A stretch of DNA of 64,000 nucleotides from Streptococcus sinensis (GTDB lineage Bacteria; Bacillota; Bacilli; Lactobacillales; Streptococcaceae): positions 23,231-87,230 of the forward strand of contig NZ_JPEN01000074.1 of the NCBI RefSeq assembly GCF_000767835.1. The letters are read 5' to 3'. Both the position numbers and the translations under genes were made by a program. Shown here piece after piece: positions 1 through 9,891 of this stretch. A model generated the notes under the pieces. The model searched no databases. It saw only the letters and a program-made list of their open reading frames with translations, and was not told the DNA's origin. Within the stretch, counting starts at the first letter, position 1. Every line of letters starts with the position of its first letter.

Positions 1-356
1 ACACCCAGCGAAACCCGATTGACAGGCGAGTCTTTAAGTACAGCAATCTTCTCCTGATCCAAATCCCCAGGATTGGCTTCAATGGTCAGCTCTTCTAGAT
101 AAGATAAATCTAGCTTGTCCGTTAGCTTTTCCAACAAAAAGGCTAGTTGAGGAGCCGATAGAGCCGTCGGAGTCCCTCCACCGATATAGAGGGTACGGAG
201 CTTTTTGATGTCGTAAGAATCATACTCCTCAATCAAATGCTCCAGATAAGAATCTACTGGCTGATTTTTGATAAAAACCTTGGAAAAATCGCAGTAATAA
301 CAAATCTGAGTACAAAAAGGAATGTGCACATAGGCAGAAGTTGGTTTAGTTTGCAT
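1..356 (-). CDS. hemW: HemW-like radical SAM heme chaperone, N-terminal part (cut by window edge)
   Basis: Only the first 118 codons are in the window. The reading frame starts at the ATG at 354-356 with MQTKPTSAYVHIPFC and carries the radical SAM cysteine motif C-x3-C-x2-C (CTQICYYC, about residues 15-22), which binds a 4Fe-4S cluster and S-adenosylmethionine. A glycine-rich IGGGTPTAL segment and an EANPGDL segment follow, both typical of the HemN/HemW family. Proteins starting this way in streptococci are HemW, a heme-handling protein, rather than the true oxygen-independent coproporphyrinogen oxidase. That assignment comes from family knowledge and cannot be confirmed without the C-terminal half. 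Confidence 0.85.
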   Translation of the reverse strand, partial: MQTKPTSAYVHIPFCTQICYYCDFSKVFIKNQPVDSYLEHLIEEYDSYDIKKLRTLYIGGGTPTALSAPQLAFLLEKLTDKLDLSYLEELTIEANPGDLDQEKIAVLKDSPVNRVSLG

Positions 357-452
357 AGTAAGATTATAACATAAATCACAAAGACAAGCGGGAGAAATGT
401 TGAATTAATAAGGTTCAAATCATAGTCGCCAAATCCTCTATCTCCCTCTTTA

Positions 453-475
453 AATACTTTCAATAAGGAAGTATT
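453..475 (-). terminator. Weak hairpin at the 3' end of the kinase gene
   Basis: AATACTT (453-459) pairs with AAGTATT (469-475) across a 9-nt loop, overlapping the stop codon of the upstream kinase gene. The stem is all short A/T-rich pairing and there is only a poor T-run on the minus strand, so this is a tentative terminator. Confidence 0.35.
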
Positions 476-1436
476 ATTCAGTAATTTTCGATATGAGAAA
501 ATTAATCATTGCTTCTTCTTTGTTGAATTTTTCTTTTTGATACTTGATTAAGCCAGCTTCTTTTAGATTTTCATTCAGATAATACAAATGAATATCTAAA
601 AATCGCTGCAAGGTATAACAAAAACAAACGGTTTTATCGATGGGTCTGGAATAATATTTAAAAAACTGATTTAGCATTTCTTCATATTTTGACTTTTCAA
701 CTTTCTGCAGGATTCCCCAAAATAAGGTTCCAATATCCTCTTCAGGCAATGAATATCTGCAATCTCCAAAATCCAATATGGCTACTTCCTTTTCGCAAAG
801 CAGTAAATTTTCATCATGTAAGTCGTTATGAATAAAAATATTCCTCTTCTCAGACTTCATTGACTTCAATGCTTTTGTGTTCTCTTGAAATATTTTCCAC
901 AATGCCTGATAGCCTGGAACAATTCTTTCAAGCTGAGGATTGTAAGAAAAAGTTCTGAAATGTAGAGAAGAAATCAAGTCGTCATAAAAGTGGACTCTTT
1001 CAAATGTCATCATATATCTCTGAGAAAATTCATGTATGTTTGCTAATTTTCGAGCAAGTTCAGACAGATTAGAGGAAGAGAAAGTCATTCGTTCACCTCT
1101 TAAATAAGGATATTTCAGAAAAAAGAGACTTCCATCCTTCACATCCAGCCGATGAATGAACTTCCCATCTGGAAAAGACAGATACCGAAGCGGATTTAAC
1201 TTGTTCTCGTATAAAGTATTGACAAAATACACTTCTCTTTCTAGATACGGAAAGGCTTGCGAAAAAATTGGCGAACTTTCGGCCAAATAAAGCACACGAA
1301 CCACCAACTGGCCATCGAGCAAATAATTTAGATTTTCACTGCCTTTTGAGAGTTGAGAAATCTGGCAATCATGACCATACCACTTATGAAGATTATTCAA
1401 GATAAAATTTTCATCTGCAAATTGTTGAAAGAACAT
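474..1436 (-). CDS. Aminoglycoside/choline phosphotransferase-like kinase
   Basis: This 320-residue protein has the APH/choline-kinase fold signature. A Brenner-type catalytic motif IHNDLHDENLLL lies near residue 205, with the catalytic Asp in HND, and ILDFGD follows about 15 residues later to bind metal-ATP. The N-terminal part (LNYLLDGQLVVRVL) fits the nucleotide-binding lobe. Such enzymes phosphorylate a hydroxyl group of a small molecule, but the substrate cannot be read from the sequence. It is more AT-rich than the proline genes beside it and is separated from proC by a hairpin, so it is probably its own transcript. I would not call it a resistance gene without more evidence. Confidence 0.75.
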   Translation of the reverse strand: MFFQQFADENFILNNLHKWYGHDCQISQLSKGSENLNYLLDGQLVVRVLYLAESSPIFSQAFPYLEREVYFVNTLYENKLNPLRYLSFPDGKFIHRLDVKDGSLFFLKYPYLRGERMTFSSSNLSELARKLANIHEFSQRYMMTFERVHFYDDLISSLHFRTFSYNPQLERIVPGYQALWKIFQENTKALKSMKSEKRNIFIHNDLHDENLLLCEKEVAILDFGDCRYSLPEEDIGTLFWGILQKVEKSKYEEMLNQFFKYYSRPIDKTVCFCYTLQRFLDIHLYYLNENLKEAGLIKYQKEKFNKEEAMINFLISKITE

Positions 1437-1470
1437 AATTTCTCCTCTGATTTGACTACCAACTTATACA

Positions 1471-1499
1471 AAATCTACCAGCTTAAAACTGGTAGATTT
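1471..1499 (-). terminator. Intrinsic terminator after proC
   Basis: AAATCTACCAG (1471-1481) and CTGGTAGATTT (1489-1499) form a perfect 11-bp stem with a 7-nt loop. It lies just downstream of the proC stop on the minus strand, with short T-runs on both sides. Confidence 0.7.
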
Positions 1500-1501
1500 C
1501 T

Positions 1502-2302
1502 TTATTTTCCCAACTCCTGCGTCCTCTTGTAGGCAGCTTGAACGGCATCCATGACCGTTCCTCGAAAGGCATTTTCTTCCAGACTGGCTACCCCAGCGAT
1601 GGTCGAACCGGCCGGACTGCAGACCTGATCTTTGAGCAGAGCAGGATGTTGCCCACTGACCTGACTTAGCTTAGCAGCACCCAAGAGGGTCTGATTGGCT
1701 AGCTGCAGGGATATATCGCGACTGAGTCCTGCTCGGACACCTGCATCCGCTAAAGCCTCTATAAAGAGATAGACGAAAGCTGGTCCACAGCCAGCAAGAG
1801 CTGTCGCCGCATCCAACTGCCTTTCCTCTAGTTTGACCAAAAGACCAGCCGAAGACAGAAGTTCCCACAACAAGTCTTCATCCGCTTGATTCGCCTGCTG
1901 GGATAAGGCAAAGCTAATAACGCCCTCACCTACGACTACTGGAGTATTAGGCATTATCCGAATCCAACGATGGTGGCTAGGTGTTAATCTTTCCAATATT
2001 TCCAAAGGCAGACCTGCAGCCATCGAAACCAGCAGAAGAGAATTCCGTTTTTCTAGAATTTCCTGATACTCAGCCAGCAAGTCAGCAAATTGAGCTGGTT
2101 TGATACCTAGAAAAATCACCTCTGCCTGAGAAAAAACTTCTGCATTACTGACCGGCTGGCCACCAACTTCCGCAGCAATCTTTTCAGCCTTGTCACGACT
2201 GCGATTAGCCAGGAGTAATTCGCTTCTAAATCTTCCATCTTGGGCAACTAGGCGAGCGAGACTGCCGCCCATATTTCCCAGACCGATAAATCCAATTTTC
2301 AT
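1502..2302 (-). CDS. proC: Pyrroline-5-carboxylate reductase
   Basis: ProC catalyses the last step of proline synthesis, reducing 1-pyrroline-5-carboxylate to proline with NAD(P)H in the cytoplasm. The 266-residue protein begins MKIGFIGLGNMG, the Rossmann glycine motif. It carries the family's C-terminal signature around residues 165-240 (GCGPAFVYLFIEAL, then DQVCSPAGSTIAG), which shapes the substrate site and dimer. Length is normal. It follows proA by two bases on the same strand, so proB, proA and proC form a complete glutamate-to-proline unit. Confidence 0.96.
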   Translation of the reverse strand: MKIGFIGLGNMGGSLARLVAQDGRFRSELLLANRSRDKAEKIAAEVGGQPVSNAEVFSQAEVIFLGIKPAQFADLLAEYQEILEKRNSLLLVSMAAGLPLEILERLTPSHHRWIRIMPNTPVVVGEGVISFALSQQANQADEDLLWELLSSAGLLVKLEERQLDAATALAGCGPAFVYLFIEALADAGVRAGLSRDISLQLANQTLLGAAKLSQVSGQHPALLKDQVCSPAGSTIAGVASLEENAFRGTVMDAVQAAYKRTQELGK

Positions 2303-2304
2303 CT

Positions 2305-3567
2305 TTATTTCCTCACTTGACCAGTCCCTTGGATGATGTACTTATAGCTGGTCAGCTCTTTCAGACCCATAGGCCCTCTGGCATGCAGTTTTTGAGTAGA
2401 AATCCCCATTTCGCAGCCAAGGCCAAATTGACCGCCGTCTGTAAAGCGGGTTGAAGCATTGACATAAACTGCTGCGCTATCCACCTGCTCTGTGAAGTAA
2501 GCTGCCGCTGCATCGCTCTCCGTCACAATAGCATCCGAGTGATGAGTACTGTGGGCTTCGATATGCTCTACCGCTTCTTCCAGCGAGGAAACCAACTTGA
2601 CCGCTAAGATATAGTCCAAGAATTCGGTGTCAAAATCTTCTGGTCTAGCTTGCGAGCCCGAGATATACTGAGCTGCTTTCTCATCCAAACGTAATTCAAC
2701 AGAGGTTTCTTGCGCAGCCTCACGATCTGTCACCAGCATCTTCTGCAAACGTGGCAAAAAGTCAGCTGCAATCTCTTCGTGAACCAGCAGTACTTCCATG
2801 GCATTGCAGACAGAAGGGCGACTGGTCTTAGCATTCTCAATAATCGTCAAAGCCTTATCTTGATCAGCATCCTTATCTACATAGACATGGACAATTCCAG
2901 TACCTGTCTCAATCACTGGCACAGTCGCATTTTCCACGACCGCCTGAATCAGTCCCGCACCACCACGAGGAATGAGCAAATCCAGATAGCCCTTGGCCTT
3001 CATCATAGCCTTGGCGGAAGCCCGACTGGTATCAGAAACCAACTGGATACAATCTGGCGAAATCTTGGTCTGAGTCAAACCTTTTTTCAAAGCTGTGACA
3101 ATTGCTAGCGCTGTCTGATAGGCATCCTTACCGCTTCTGAGGACGACTGCGCTACCACTCTTTAGCGCTAAAGCCGCAGCGTCAGAGGTTACATTGGGCC
3201 GGCTTTCATAGATAATACCAATCACCCCCATGGCAACTCGCTTTTTGCTGATGATAAGCCCATTCTCAAGCTGGGTTGTTTCCAAGACTTGGCCTACAGG
3301 ATCTTCCAAGCCAATCAGCTGACGAATACCTTCTGCCATGGCAGCAATGCGATCCTCATTCAGATAGAGGCGGTCCAGCATCACATCTGAAATCCTACCT
3401 TTAGCTGCGGTCATATCTGCTGCATTGGCTGCTAAAATATCCGCACGAGAAAGCCAGAGATGGTTTGCCATTTCTTCCAAAGCATGGTTTTTCTCAGCAG
3501 TTGTGGCTGTGTTTACCGTCTTCTTAACCTTCTGAACCTTTTCAAAAATTGCTTGTGTTGAGGTCAT
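2305..3567 (-). CDS. proA: Gamma-glutamyl phosphate reductase
   Basis: ProA reduces gamma-glutamyl phosphate to glutamate semialdehyde, the second step of proline synthesis. I start it at the ATG at 3567 ([12 protein letters not shown]), which has an AAAGGAA ribosome site, giving 420 residues. An open frame upstream would add 30 residues but lacks family similarity. Visible family features are ESRPNV (about residue 121) and the catalytic cysteine in [12 protein letters not shown] (about residue 254). It sits between proB, across a 126-bp gap, and proC. Confidence 0.96.
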   Translation of the reverse strand: MTSTQAIFEKVQKVKKTVNTATTAEKNHALEEMANHLWLSRADILAANAADMTAAKGRISDVMLDRLYLNEDRIAAMAEGIRQLIGLEDPVGQVLETTQLENGLIISKKRVAMGVIGIIYESRPNVTSDAAALALKSGSAVVLRSGKDAYQTALAIVTALKKGLTQTKISPDCIQLVSDTSRASAKAMMKAKGYLDLLIPRGGAGLIQAVVENATVPVIETGTGIVHVYVDKDADQDKALTIIENAKTSRPSVCNAMEVLLVHEEIAADFLPRLQKMLVTDREAAQETSVELRLDEKAAQYISGSQARPEDFDTEFLDYILAVKLVSSLEEAVEHIEAHSTHHSDAIVTESDAAAAYFTEQVDSAAVYVNASTRFTDGGQFGLGCEMGISTQKLHARGPMGLKELTSYKYIIQGTGQVRK

Positions 3568-3597
3568 AACGATTCCTTTCGTAAAATACAAAGGCTG

Positions 3598-3624
3598 TTT
3601 CAATAGTTCAAGGAACTGTTGAAA
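3598..3624. other. 12-bp hairpin between proB and proA
   Basis: TTTCAATAGTTC (3598-3609) pairs with GAACTGTTGAAA (3613-3624) around a 3-nt loop, with one G-T wobble. It lies in the proB-proA gap, upstream of the proA ribosome site, and has no T-run. It may be an RNA processing or stability element, or a partial attenuator. Confidence 0.4.
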
Positions 3625-3693
3625 ATTGCGAATAAAGAAAGCTTCGCTTTCCTTCACTAAACATTTTCTTTAAGTCGTGTTCAACTTTAACTT

Positions 3694-4803
3694 CTAAAAT
3701 TCTGAGAACAGCTCATCCAACTCCGGCGTCAGAGAGATCCAGTCATCCCGATGAATGACGACACCTTTAGGTTTATTTGACTTGAGCATATCCCTGAGAG
3801 CTGACTTGCCAAAGCGCACACGCCCTTTACCAAGAATAGCTCCACTACCTTCCTCATAAACTGTCACCGTATCCTGATAGGCAAAGCTACCCGATACTAA
3901 GACAAGACCAGATACCAACAAACTTTTTCCCTTATTTCTGAGAGCATCAGCTGCTCCCTGGTCTACATAGATTTCCCCTTGACTTTTAGCGTAGAAAGCC
4001 AGCCATTGCTTCTGCGTTTTTAGCCCCTTTTCCTGTGCCAAAAAGAGACTACCATCCTTGGTTTCCTCCGCAGCTTCCAGCAGAGCATCCGTCTTGAGCG
4101 AGGAGCAGATATAGACCGGAACTCCAGACATGGTCGCCAAAGTTGCTGCTTTGATCTTGGTCAGCATGCCGCCAGTTCCATTGCTCGTTCCTGCACCGCC
4201 TGCCATATCAATCAGCTCAGAGCTAATCTTCTCAATCTTTTCAAGCCGACGAGCATCTGGATTAGCAGAGGGATTGGCCGTGTAAAGTCCGTCTACATCA
4301 GTCAGAAGCACCAAGAGGTCCGCCTGAACCATAGCCGCTACCTGCGCACTCAGTGTATCATTATCCCCGACCTTGAGCTCCTCAATAGCCACCGTGTCAT
4401 TTTCATTGATGATAGGAATAGCTCCGCGATTCAACAAGACAGACAAGGCCTGATGGGCATTCTTGTACCGACGCTTATCTGCAAAATCATCCTGGGTCAA
4501 AAGAATCTGAGCAGAAATGATTTGTTTCAAAAGAAGATTGGTTGTATATTCCTCCAAAAGCAAACCCTGTCCAACAGCAGCTGATGCCTGTTTATCCGCC
4601 ACCTTGGTTGGTCGCTTTTTAAAGCCCAGAGAAGAAAAACCTGCCGCAATAGCTCCTGATGAGACCAAGATTAACTCATGTCCTGCCTCATGCAAGAGAG
4701 CCAACTGCCGAGTGATTTCCTTTACCTTGGCGCGTGACAGACTGCCATCTGCGTTTGTCAATGACGAAGTCCCCACCTTAAATACGATTCGCTTTGCTTT
4801 CAT
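3694..4803 (-). CDS. proB: Glutamate 5-kinase with C-terminal PUA domain
   Basis: ProB phosphorylates glutamate to gamma-glutamyl phosphate, the first and usually feedback-controlled step of proline synthesis. The amino-acid kinase domain shows KVGTSSLT near the N-terminus, [20 protein letters not shown] and [13 protein letters not shown]. The last 90 or so residues look like the PUA domain found in long-form ProB. I choose the ATG at 4803 ([11 protein letters not shown], 369 residues), which has AAGGA a few bases upstream. An in-frame GTG at 4818 would add five residues. It is first in the proBAC unit. Confidence 0.95.
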   Translation of the reverse strand: MKAKRIVFKVGTSSLTNADGSLSRAKVKEITRQLALLHEAGHELILVSSGAIAAGFSSLGFKKRPTKVADKQASAAVGQGLLLEEYTTNLLLKQIISAQILLTQDDFADKRRYKNAHQALSVLLNRGAIPIINENDTVAIEELKVGDNDTLSAQVAAMVQADLLVLLTDVDGLYTANPSANPDARRLEKIEKISSELIDMAGGAGTSNGTGGMLTKIKAATLATMSGVPVYICSSLKTDALLEAAEETKDGSLFLAQEKGLKTQKQWLAFYAKSQGEIYVDQGAADALRNKGKSLLVSGLVLVSGSFAYQDTVTVYEEGSGAILGKGRVRFGKSALRDMLKSNKPKGVVIHRDDWISLTPELDELFSEF

Positions 4804-4832
4804 TTCCTTTTCCTTCACTGCTAGATTGTCTT

Positions 4833-4838
4833 ATTATA
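4833..4838 (-). promoter_or_regulatory. Extended -10 promoter for proBAC
   Basis: The minus strand reads TGGTATAAT about 30 bp before the proB start, an extended -10 box. No convincing -35 box is seen at 17 bp, as is common for TGn-type promoters. Confidence 0.6.
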
Positions 4839-4862
4839 CCACGATTTACAGAAAATAAAAAC

Positions 4863-4881
4863 GACCGCGATTGAAGCGGTC
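4863..4881 (-). terminator. Intrinsic terminator after the rluD-type gene
   Basis: GACCGC (4863-4868) and GCGGTC (4876-4881) form a GC-rich stem followed on the minus strand by GTTTTTATTTTC. It separates the lspA/pseudouridine synthase unit from proBAC. Confidence 0.85.
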
Positions 4882-4918
4882 AAAGGAAAATTTGTATTTT
4901 AACAATGAACAAACCTAC

Positions 4919-5815
4919 CTACTCTTGTCGTAGCTTTTCCAAAATTTCTTGGAAAATGGCTGGCGCTTCAGCTGTAAATTCCAGCACCTCCCCAGTTCGA
5001 GGATGGGTGAACCCCAGCGTTCGCGCGTGCAGAAATTGGCCATGTCCTTTTAAGGTCTTACGCGGTCCATAGACCTCGTCGCCAGCTACAGGATGTCCGA
5101 TGTAGGCCATGTGGACGCGGATCTGATGAGTCCGTCCCGTTTCCAGTTGAAGCTCAACCAGAGTATAGTCACCAAAGCGATCCAAGACTTGGAAACGCGT
5201 CAGAGCCGGCTTACCTTTTGCCGTTACAGCTTGCTTCTTGCGGTCTTTTTCACTGCGGCCAATCGGCGCTTCAATGACTCCACGATCATTAGGCAGATTT
5301 CCATGAACAATAGCCCAATACTTACGTAGGGATTTCTTATCCTTGAGCTCATCAGCCAGAGCCACATGGGCTTGGTCATTTTTTGCAATCATGAGAAGTC
5401 CTGAAGTATCCTTGTCGATCCGATGGACAATCCCCGGCCGGAGAACTCCGTTGATGCCAGACAAGTCCTTGATATGATACATAAGAGCGTTGACTAGTGT
5501 ACCGCTAGTATGGCCTGCAGAAGGATGAACCACCATGCCTTGAGGCTTGTTGACGACGGCTACATCCTCATCCTGATAGACGATTTCTAGCGGAAGAGCC
5601 TCTGCTACATACTCTACCTCTTCTAGCTCTGGCACTTCATAGCTGATGACATCACCTTCTTTGACAGCATACTTGGCTTTTTTGGCTTGTCCATTGACCA
5701 AAATCTGACCATTTTTTATCTGCTCATTGGCCAAACTGCGTGACAACTCAGTGAAATCCGCCACCGCCTTATCCAAACGTAGACCGGCGGCCACTGCATC
5801 AATTTTAAATTCCAT
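4919..5815 (-). CDS. RluD-family RNA pseudouridine synthase
   Basis: This 298-residue protein has an N-terminal S4 RNA-binding domain (about residues 12-60) followed by the RluA/RluD catalytic domain. The signature [11 protein letters not shown] contains the catalytic Asp at about residue 134, and GRTHQIRVH lies near residue 227. It isomerises specific uridines in ribosomal RNA. RluD (23S helix 69) is the likely role from family and synteny, but the target uridine cannot be read here. Its start overlaps the end of lspA by 11 bp, the usual streptococcal lspA-rluD arrangement. Confidence 0.9.
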   Translation of the reverse strand: MEFKIDAVAAGLRLDKAVADFTELSRSLANEQIKNGQILVNGQAKKAKYAVKEGDVISYEVPELEEVEYVAEALPLEIVYQDEDVAVVNKPQGMVVHPSAGHTSGTLVNALMYHIKDLSGINGVLRPGIVHRIDKDTSGLLMIAKNDQAHVALADELKDKKSLRKYWAIVHGNLPNDRGVIEAPIGRSEKDRKKQAVTAKGKPALTRFQVLDRFGDYTLVELQLETGRTHQIRVHMAYIGHPVAGDEVYGPRKTLKGHGQFLHARTLGFTHPRTGEVLEFTAEAPAIFQEILEKLRQE

Positions 5816-6266
5816 CTTTTTCTTCCTTCAAAATAACCAATAACAAAATCGCTACTCCAACAGTCAGGTACATATCTGCTACATTAAAAATAGCAAAATT
5901 CACAAAATCCAACTGGAACATATCCACTACAAATCCCTGTTGAATCCGATCAATAAAATTCCCCAATCCACCAGCTATAACCAGGATCAGCCCAGACAGC
6001 ATCCATTTGGACGCTTGAATATTCTTAATCAAATACCAAATAGCCGCTCCAATCACGATACAAGTGACTAACGCAAAAAACCACTGCTGATTTTCCATTA
6101 TAGAAAAGGCGGCACCGGTATTTTGCAGATAGGTCAAACTGACAAGTTTAGGAATAAACTTCCTGACCTGGCCTAAGGAAAAATTGGAGACAATATAATA
6201 CTTGACTGCCTGATCAAGGACAATCAAGAGAATAACTAAAAAAGGAATGGCAATCTTTCGTTTCAT
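5805..6266 (-). CDS. lspA: Lipoprotein signal peptidase (SPase II)
   Basis: LspA cleaves the signal peptide of lipidated prolipoproteins in the cytoplasmic membrane, so it should process the lipoproteins encoded here (bmpA, the 49.1 kb lipoprotein). The 153-residue protein has four hydrophobic spans. The two catalytic aspartates lie in GGLGNFIDR (Asp106) and FNVADMYL (Asp131), and NTGAAFSI is a conserved family motif. Its start overlaps the stop of the upstream regulator by 4 bp. Confidence 0.97.
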   Translation of the reverse strand: MKRKIAIPFLVILLIVLDQAVKYYIVSNFSLGQVRKFIPKLVSLTYLQNTGAAFSIMENQQWFFALVTCIVIGAAIWYLIKNIQASKWMLSGLILVIAGGLGNFIDRIQQGFVVDMFQLDFVNFAIFNVADMYLTVGVAILLLVILKEEKDGI

Positions 6267-7171
6267 ACTTCTCTTTTCTGTGCAAAATATTCTTTCATAA
6301 CAGCTACAAAGGCTTCCCCGACTGGGCTTAGCTCTACTTCTTCTCGCTTGACATAGACCATACGATTGTCTAGATCATCTTTCAGTTTAATGACAGTAAT
6401 CCCATTTACACTATCGCTGTCCAAGAAACCGGAACCTGTTGCATAAGCATCCGTTCTCTCCAAAATCCCATTCAGCGTAGCCCGATCCGTCACATTAAAC
6501 ATCTGTGAACTGTCGCTGGTATCAACAAAGTTCTCCGAATAGTAGAGATATTCATCCTTTTCCTGAGTGAAGCGAACCGTCGGCAAATCTGCCAAGTCTT
6601 CCATGACTAGCTCCTCCTTTTGAGTCAAAGGATGTTCCTCTCGCAAGTAAATGTGGGTCTGGAAAGGAATCAGCTCAATGACCTCCAAGCCTAGCTTTTC
6701 TATCCGCTGCATGATGCCCTTGCTATTCTGATTGTTGAGATAAATAATCCCAATCTCGCTGTGGCCTTGGGCTACCTCGTCCAAGATCTGCACGGTCGTA
6801 GACTCGAAAATCCGAAAATTCTTGTAGTCAGGATAACTCTGAGAAAACTCCGTAATCAAAGGCGGCAAAAAGTCATAGTGCTGACTAGCAATGGAAAATT
6901 CATTTTTTTCCTCTTCAGGATTGGCATATTGATTTTGGAAAACATCGAAGCCTTTGACCAATTCCTGAGCTCTCTCGTAAAATTCCATGCCACGCCGAGT
7001 CAGAAAGGTCCCGCTGCTCGTTCGGCGGAAAATCTTAAATCCCAGCTCCTTTTCCAAATCTCGCACCGCGATAGATAGGCTGGGTTGACTGACATACATC
7101 TTTTCTGCTGCTTCGCGAAAGGTCCCACTGTTGGCAATGGCCACCACATAACGCAATTGTTGAATATTCAT
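6263..7171 (-). CDS. cpsY: LysR-type regulator, CpsY/MtaR family
   Basis: This is a 302-residue LysR regulator. An N-terminal winged helix-turn-helix ([33 protein letters not shown], in two parts of a standard motif) is followed by a substrate-sensing domain. The position directly upstream of lspA is where streptococci carry cpsY/mtaR, which in other species influences methionine supply, surface properties and survival in neutrophils. The name is given from synteny and family. The targets in this strain are unknown, and no candidate operator was identified. Confidence 0.85.
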   Translation of the reverse strand: MNIQQLRYVVAIANSGTFREAAEKMYVSQPSLSIAVRDLEKELGFKIFRRTSSGTFLTRRGMEFYERAQELVKGFDVFQNQYANPEEEKNEFSIASQHYDFLPPLITEFSQSYPDYKNFRIFESTTVQILDEVAQGHSEIGIIYLNNQNSKGIMQRIEKLGLEVIELIPFQTHIYLREEHPLTQKEELVMEDLADLPTVRFTQEKDEYLYYSENFVDTSDSSQMFNVTDRATLNGILERTDAYATGSGFLDSDSVNGITVIKLKDDLDNRMVYVKREEVELSPVGEAFVAVMKEYFAQKREV

Positions 7172-7825
7172 TGTTAAAACCTTCTTTACATATCTTTTAA
7201 TTATATCACAAGTTCATTTAAATAAACAAATTCTTGATACATCCACACGATGAAAAGATAGTTTTCAGATAACGGTCTCAGCTTTGAAAATGATGTCTCT
7301 TAATTCATGGTTAATACAATTAATTTTGCAGACTGATAAAAGTCTAAGGGATAGTTAAAAAACCAAACACAAGTTAGCAGAGATTTTTCTTTGATTTTCT
7401 CCGTCTGTATAACAGGAGCTGAACACTGGGAGAGCATAGAAGACTTCTGTCTGATATTTGAATACGTTGAATCAGTTTAGCTTAGCTGCCTTAAAAAAGT
7501 TAGATCTTTAGGAAAAGATTGGTCTGTAGCGAAAAATATCATTTGAACATGATTTATGAAACATATAAAACTGTTTGATGTAACAAATAGGGATTCACAA
7601 ATTTATCCAGAAGAAACTCTCATGCATTTGTTCTGGAAATCCACTTTAACGAATGGATAAAAAAATCTATTATTCTTAACATGAGAATAATGGATTTTAA
7701 TAGGTATTTGTCCCCAAAAACATTATTTTGGGCTAATTAATAAGTTTATTTCATCATCATTCACATTGAAACTTGGTAATCTTTTCGTCATGCCTCATCC
7801 AAGCGACAGATTTCTCTTTTGATGA
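7172..7825. other. 654-bp gene-free stretch
   Basis: I see no supported reading frame on either strand. The stretch is AT-rich. Its left end presumably holds the promoter of the CpsY-type gene, and its right part holds the AT-rich hairpin at 7662-7698 and a smaller one at 7713-7732 (CCCAAAA/TTTTGGG). The middle, about 7260-7640, shows no recognisable element and may be decayed sequence or an unrecognised small RNA. Confidence 0.6.
7662..7698 (-). terminator. AT-rich terminator after the nucleoside operon
   Basis: A 15-bp stem (7662-7676 with 7684-7698, one wobble) has a 7-nt loop, and on the minus strand it ends in a seven-T run before ATCC. It lies about 130 bp past the last permease stop, so it probably ends the long operon. 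Confidence 0.6.
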
Positions 7826-8782
7826 TTACTTAGACTTGATATAGTTGATACCATCTGCTTTCGGAGCAACAGCTTTACCAAAGAAGGCTGCCAGGACAAC
7901 AATTGTCAAAACATAAGGCGCAATCTGCAGATAAACTGTCGGTACCTTTGAAAGGAGAGGCAACTGATTTCCGATAACCGCCAAACTTTGGGAAGCTCCA
8001 AAGAAGAGACTTGCCAACATAGCGCCGATAGGACTCCACTTACCAAAAATCATGGCTGCCAAGGCGATAAAGCCTGGTCCTACAATGGTTGTTACAGCAA
8101 AGTTAACAGAGATAGACTGAGCATAAATAGCTCCACCAATACCGCCGAGCAAACCAGAAATCATGACACCGCAATAGCGCATGAGGTAAACATTGATTCC
8201 AAGTGTATCTGCTGCCTGAGGATGCTCTCCTACTGAGCGAAGACGAAGTCCAAATTTTGTCTTAAACATGATAAACCAAGCGAAGAAAGAGAAGGCAACG
8301 GCCAAATATCCCATCAAACTTGTGTGTTTGAAGAAAATTTCTCCTATGACTGGAATATCAGACAAAATAGGAAAATCAAATTTACCAAATGAACGCTGAA
8401 TATTGTCTGTTTGTCCCTTGTTATAGATAGCTTTTACAAGAAAGACTGCCAAGGCTGGTGCTAGCAAATTTAGAACCGTACCACTGACAACGTGGTCTGC
8501 GCGGAAGTTAATGGTTGCTACAGCATGGATAAGAGAGAAGAGCACTCCGACCAAACCAGCAGCAAACAAAGAAAGCCACGGAGTCAAGCTACCCAAGCTA
8601 CTTTCGAAGGTCAGGTTAAAGAGAACACCTGTAAATGCTCCCATTACCATGATACCTTCCAAGCCGACGTTGACGACTCCAGCATGCTCTGAATAAGCTC
8701 CACCGATACTTGTAAAAATCAAGGGAGCCGCATAAATCAGCATAGATGATACCAATAAACCTAATATCGTTACAATACTCAT
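7826..8782 (-). CDS. nupC: Nucleoside ABC transporter permease
   Basis: This 318-residue, highly hydrophobic membrane protein has about nine spans and belongs to the branched-chain/ribose-type permease family. Segments such as VVNVGLEGIMVMGAF, VVSGTVLNLLAPAL and GLRLRSVGEHPQAADTLGI are typical of the second permease of BmpA-NupABC nucleoside importers, including the EAA-like loop that contacts the ATPase. With the neighbouring permease, ATPase and lipoprotein it should import nucleosides. The gene begins one base after the previous permease stop and is last in the operon. Confidence 0.88.
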   Translation of the reverse strand: MSIVTILGLLVSSMLIYAAPLIFTSIGGAYSEHAGVVNVGLEGIMVMGAFTGVLFNLTFESSLGSLTPWLSLFAAGLVGVLFSLIHAVATINFRADHVVSGTVLNLLAPALAVFLVKAIYNKGQTDNIQRSFGKFDFPILSDIPVIGEIFFKHTSLMGYLAVAFSFFAWFIMFKTKFGLRLRSVGEHPQAADTLGINVYLMRYCGVMISGLLGGIGGAIYAQSISVNFAVTTIVGPGFIALAAMIFGKWSPIGAMLASLFFGASQSLAVIGNQLPLLSKVPTVYLQIAPYVLTIVVLAAFFGKAVAPKADGINYIKSK

Positions 8783-8783
8783 C

Positions 8784-9878
8784 CTAGTTTCCTCCCTTCA
8801 CTTTGTCAGCTTCTTGCTTATTATTTTTAAACAATTCAAAGATTGTCTTACCAGTCAAACGCTCAATCAGGTAATGAGCGCTGACAAAGAAGATGATAGA
8901 AGCTGTTACAATATTGACCAATTCTGTCGGAATCTGAGCCACGTTCATACCTGGCGCACCGACACTCAAAACCGCAAAGAGGAAGGCTGCAAAAAGGATA
9001 CCAATTGGAGAGTTGGTCGCCAAAAGACTTACCGCCATACCATTGAATCCGACACTCAGAGAACCACCTTGTACAAAGACGTTCTGATAAGTACCCAATC
9101 CTTCTACGACTCCTCCAAGTCCTGCAAGAGCGCCAGAAATAATCATGGACAAGATAATGGTACGTTTAGAAGACATCCCTGCATACTCAGATGCATTTGG
9201 GTTAAGACCTACAGCACGGATTTCAAAACCAAGCGTTGTTTTCTTAAGCATATACCAAATCAGCACGACTGCAATCAAGGCAAAGAAAATACCGATGTTC
9301 ATCCGAGAATTAGCAGTCAGACTTCTTAGCCACTCTGTCTGATAAATGGCATTAGCACCGACACGTTTACTAGAGTCAACACTCTGCATCACAGATTTTG
9401 GAAAACTATGGATAAAAGCATTTCCGACGAAGAGAACGATATAGTTCATCATAATCGTTACAATAACTTCACTCGTTCCCAAATAAGCACGAAGAATCCC
9501 TGGAATAGCTCCCACAATACCGCCAGACACTGCTGCAATGACTACAGTTGCCAATAACATCAGCGGACGAGGCAAATCAGGGAAGGAAAGGGCAAACCAA
9601 CCAGCCATAATCCATCCGGCCAAGGCTTGTCCTGGAAGTCCGACGTTGAAGAATCCAGCACGACTAGCTACGGCAAAGCCCAAACCAATGAGAATCAGAG
9701 GTCCCATCGCACGAGAAATCTCACCTAAACTTCTTAAAGAGCCAAAAGCTGTTTTAAAGAGGGATTCATATCCCCAGATAGCATCATAGCCAAAGATAGC
9801 CATGACAATCGCTCCCAATAAAATCCCTAGAATAACAGAGATTAAGGGAACCGCGATCTGCTGTGTTTTCTTAGACAT
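8784..9878 (-). CDS. nupB: Nucleoside ABC transporter permease
   Basis: This is the first permease subunit of the nucleoside importer (364 residues from the ATG at 9878). I prefer this start (MSKKTQQIAVPLIS) because a strong GAAGGGAGATTC ribosome site precedes it; a longer frame would run back into the ATPase gene. The protein has multiple membrane spans and a cytoplasmic loop (LGFEIRAVGLNPNASEYAGM) matching the ATPase-contact loop of this family. It pairs with the following permease to form the membrane channel. Confidence 0.88.
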   Translation of the reverse strand: MSKKTQQIAVPLISVILGILLGAIVMAIFGYDAIWGYESLFKTAFGSLRSLGEISRAMGPLILIGLGFAVASRAGFFNVGLPGQALAGWIMAGWFALSFPDLPRPLMLLATVVIAAVSGGIVGAIPGILRAYLGTSEVIVTIMMNYIVLFVGNAFIHSFPKSVMQSVDSSKRVGANAIYQTEWLRSLTANSRMNIGIFFALIAVVLIWYMLKKTTLGFEIRAVGLNPNASEYAGMSSKRTIILSMIISGALAGLGGVVEGLGTYQNVFVQGGSLSVGFNGMAVSLLATNSPIGILFAAFLFAVLSVGAPGMNVAQIPTELVNIVTASIIFFVSAHYLIERLTGKTIFELFKNNKQEADKVKGGN

Positions 9879-9891
9879 TTGAATCTCCCTT

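Noticed and set aside
254-463. A 69-codon frame on the minus strand overlapping the hemW start
   Set aside because: It reads the hemW start region in another frame and runs into the intergenic gap. The radical SAM cysteine motif is in the hemW frame, so this one is a shadow.
474-1436. An aminoglycoside resistance gene
   Set aside because: The kinase fold is shared by choline, homoserine and other small-molecule kinases, and nothing shows aminoglycoside specificity.
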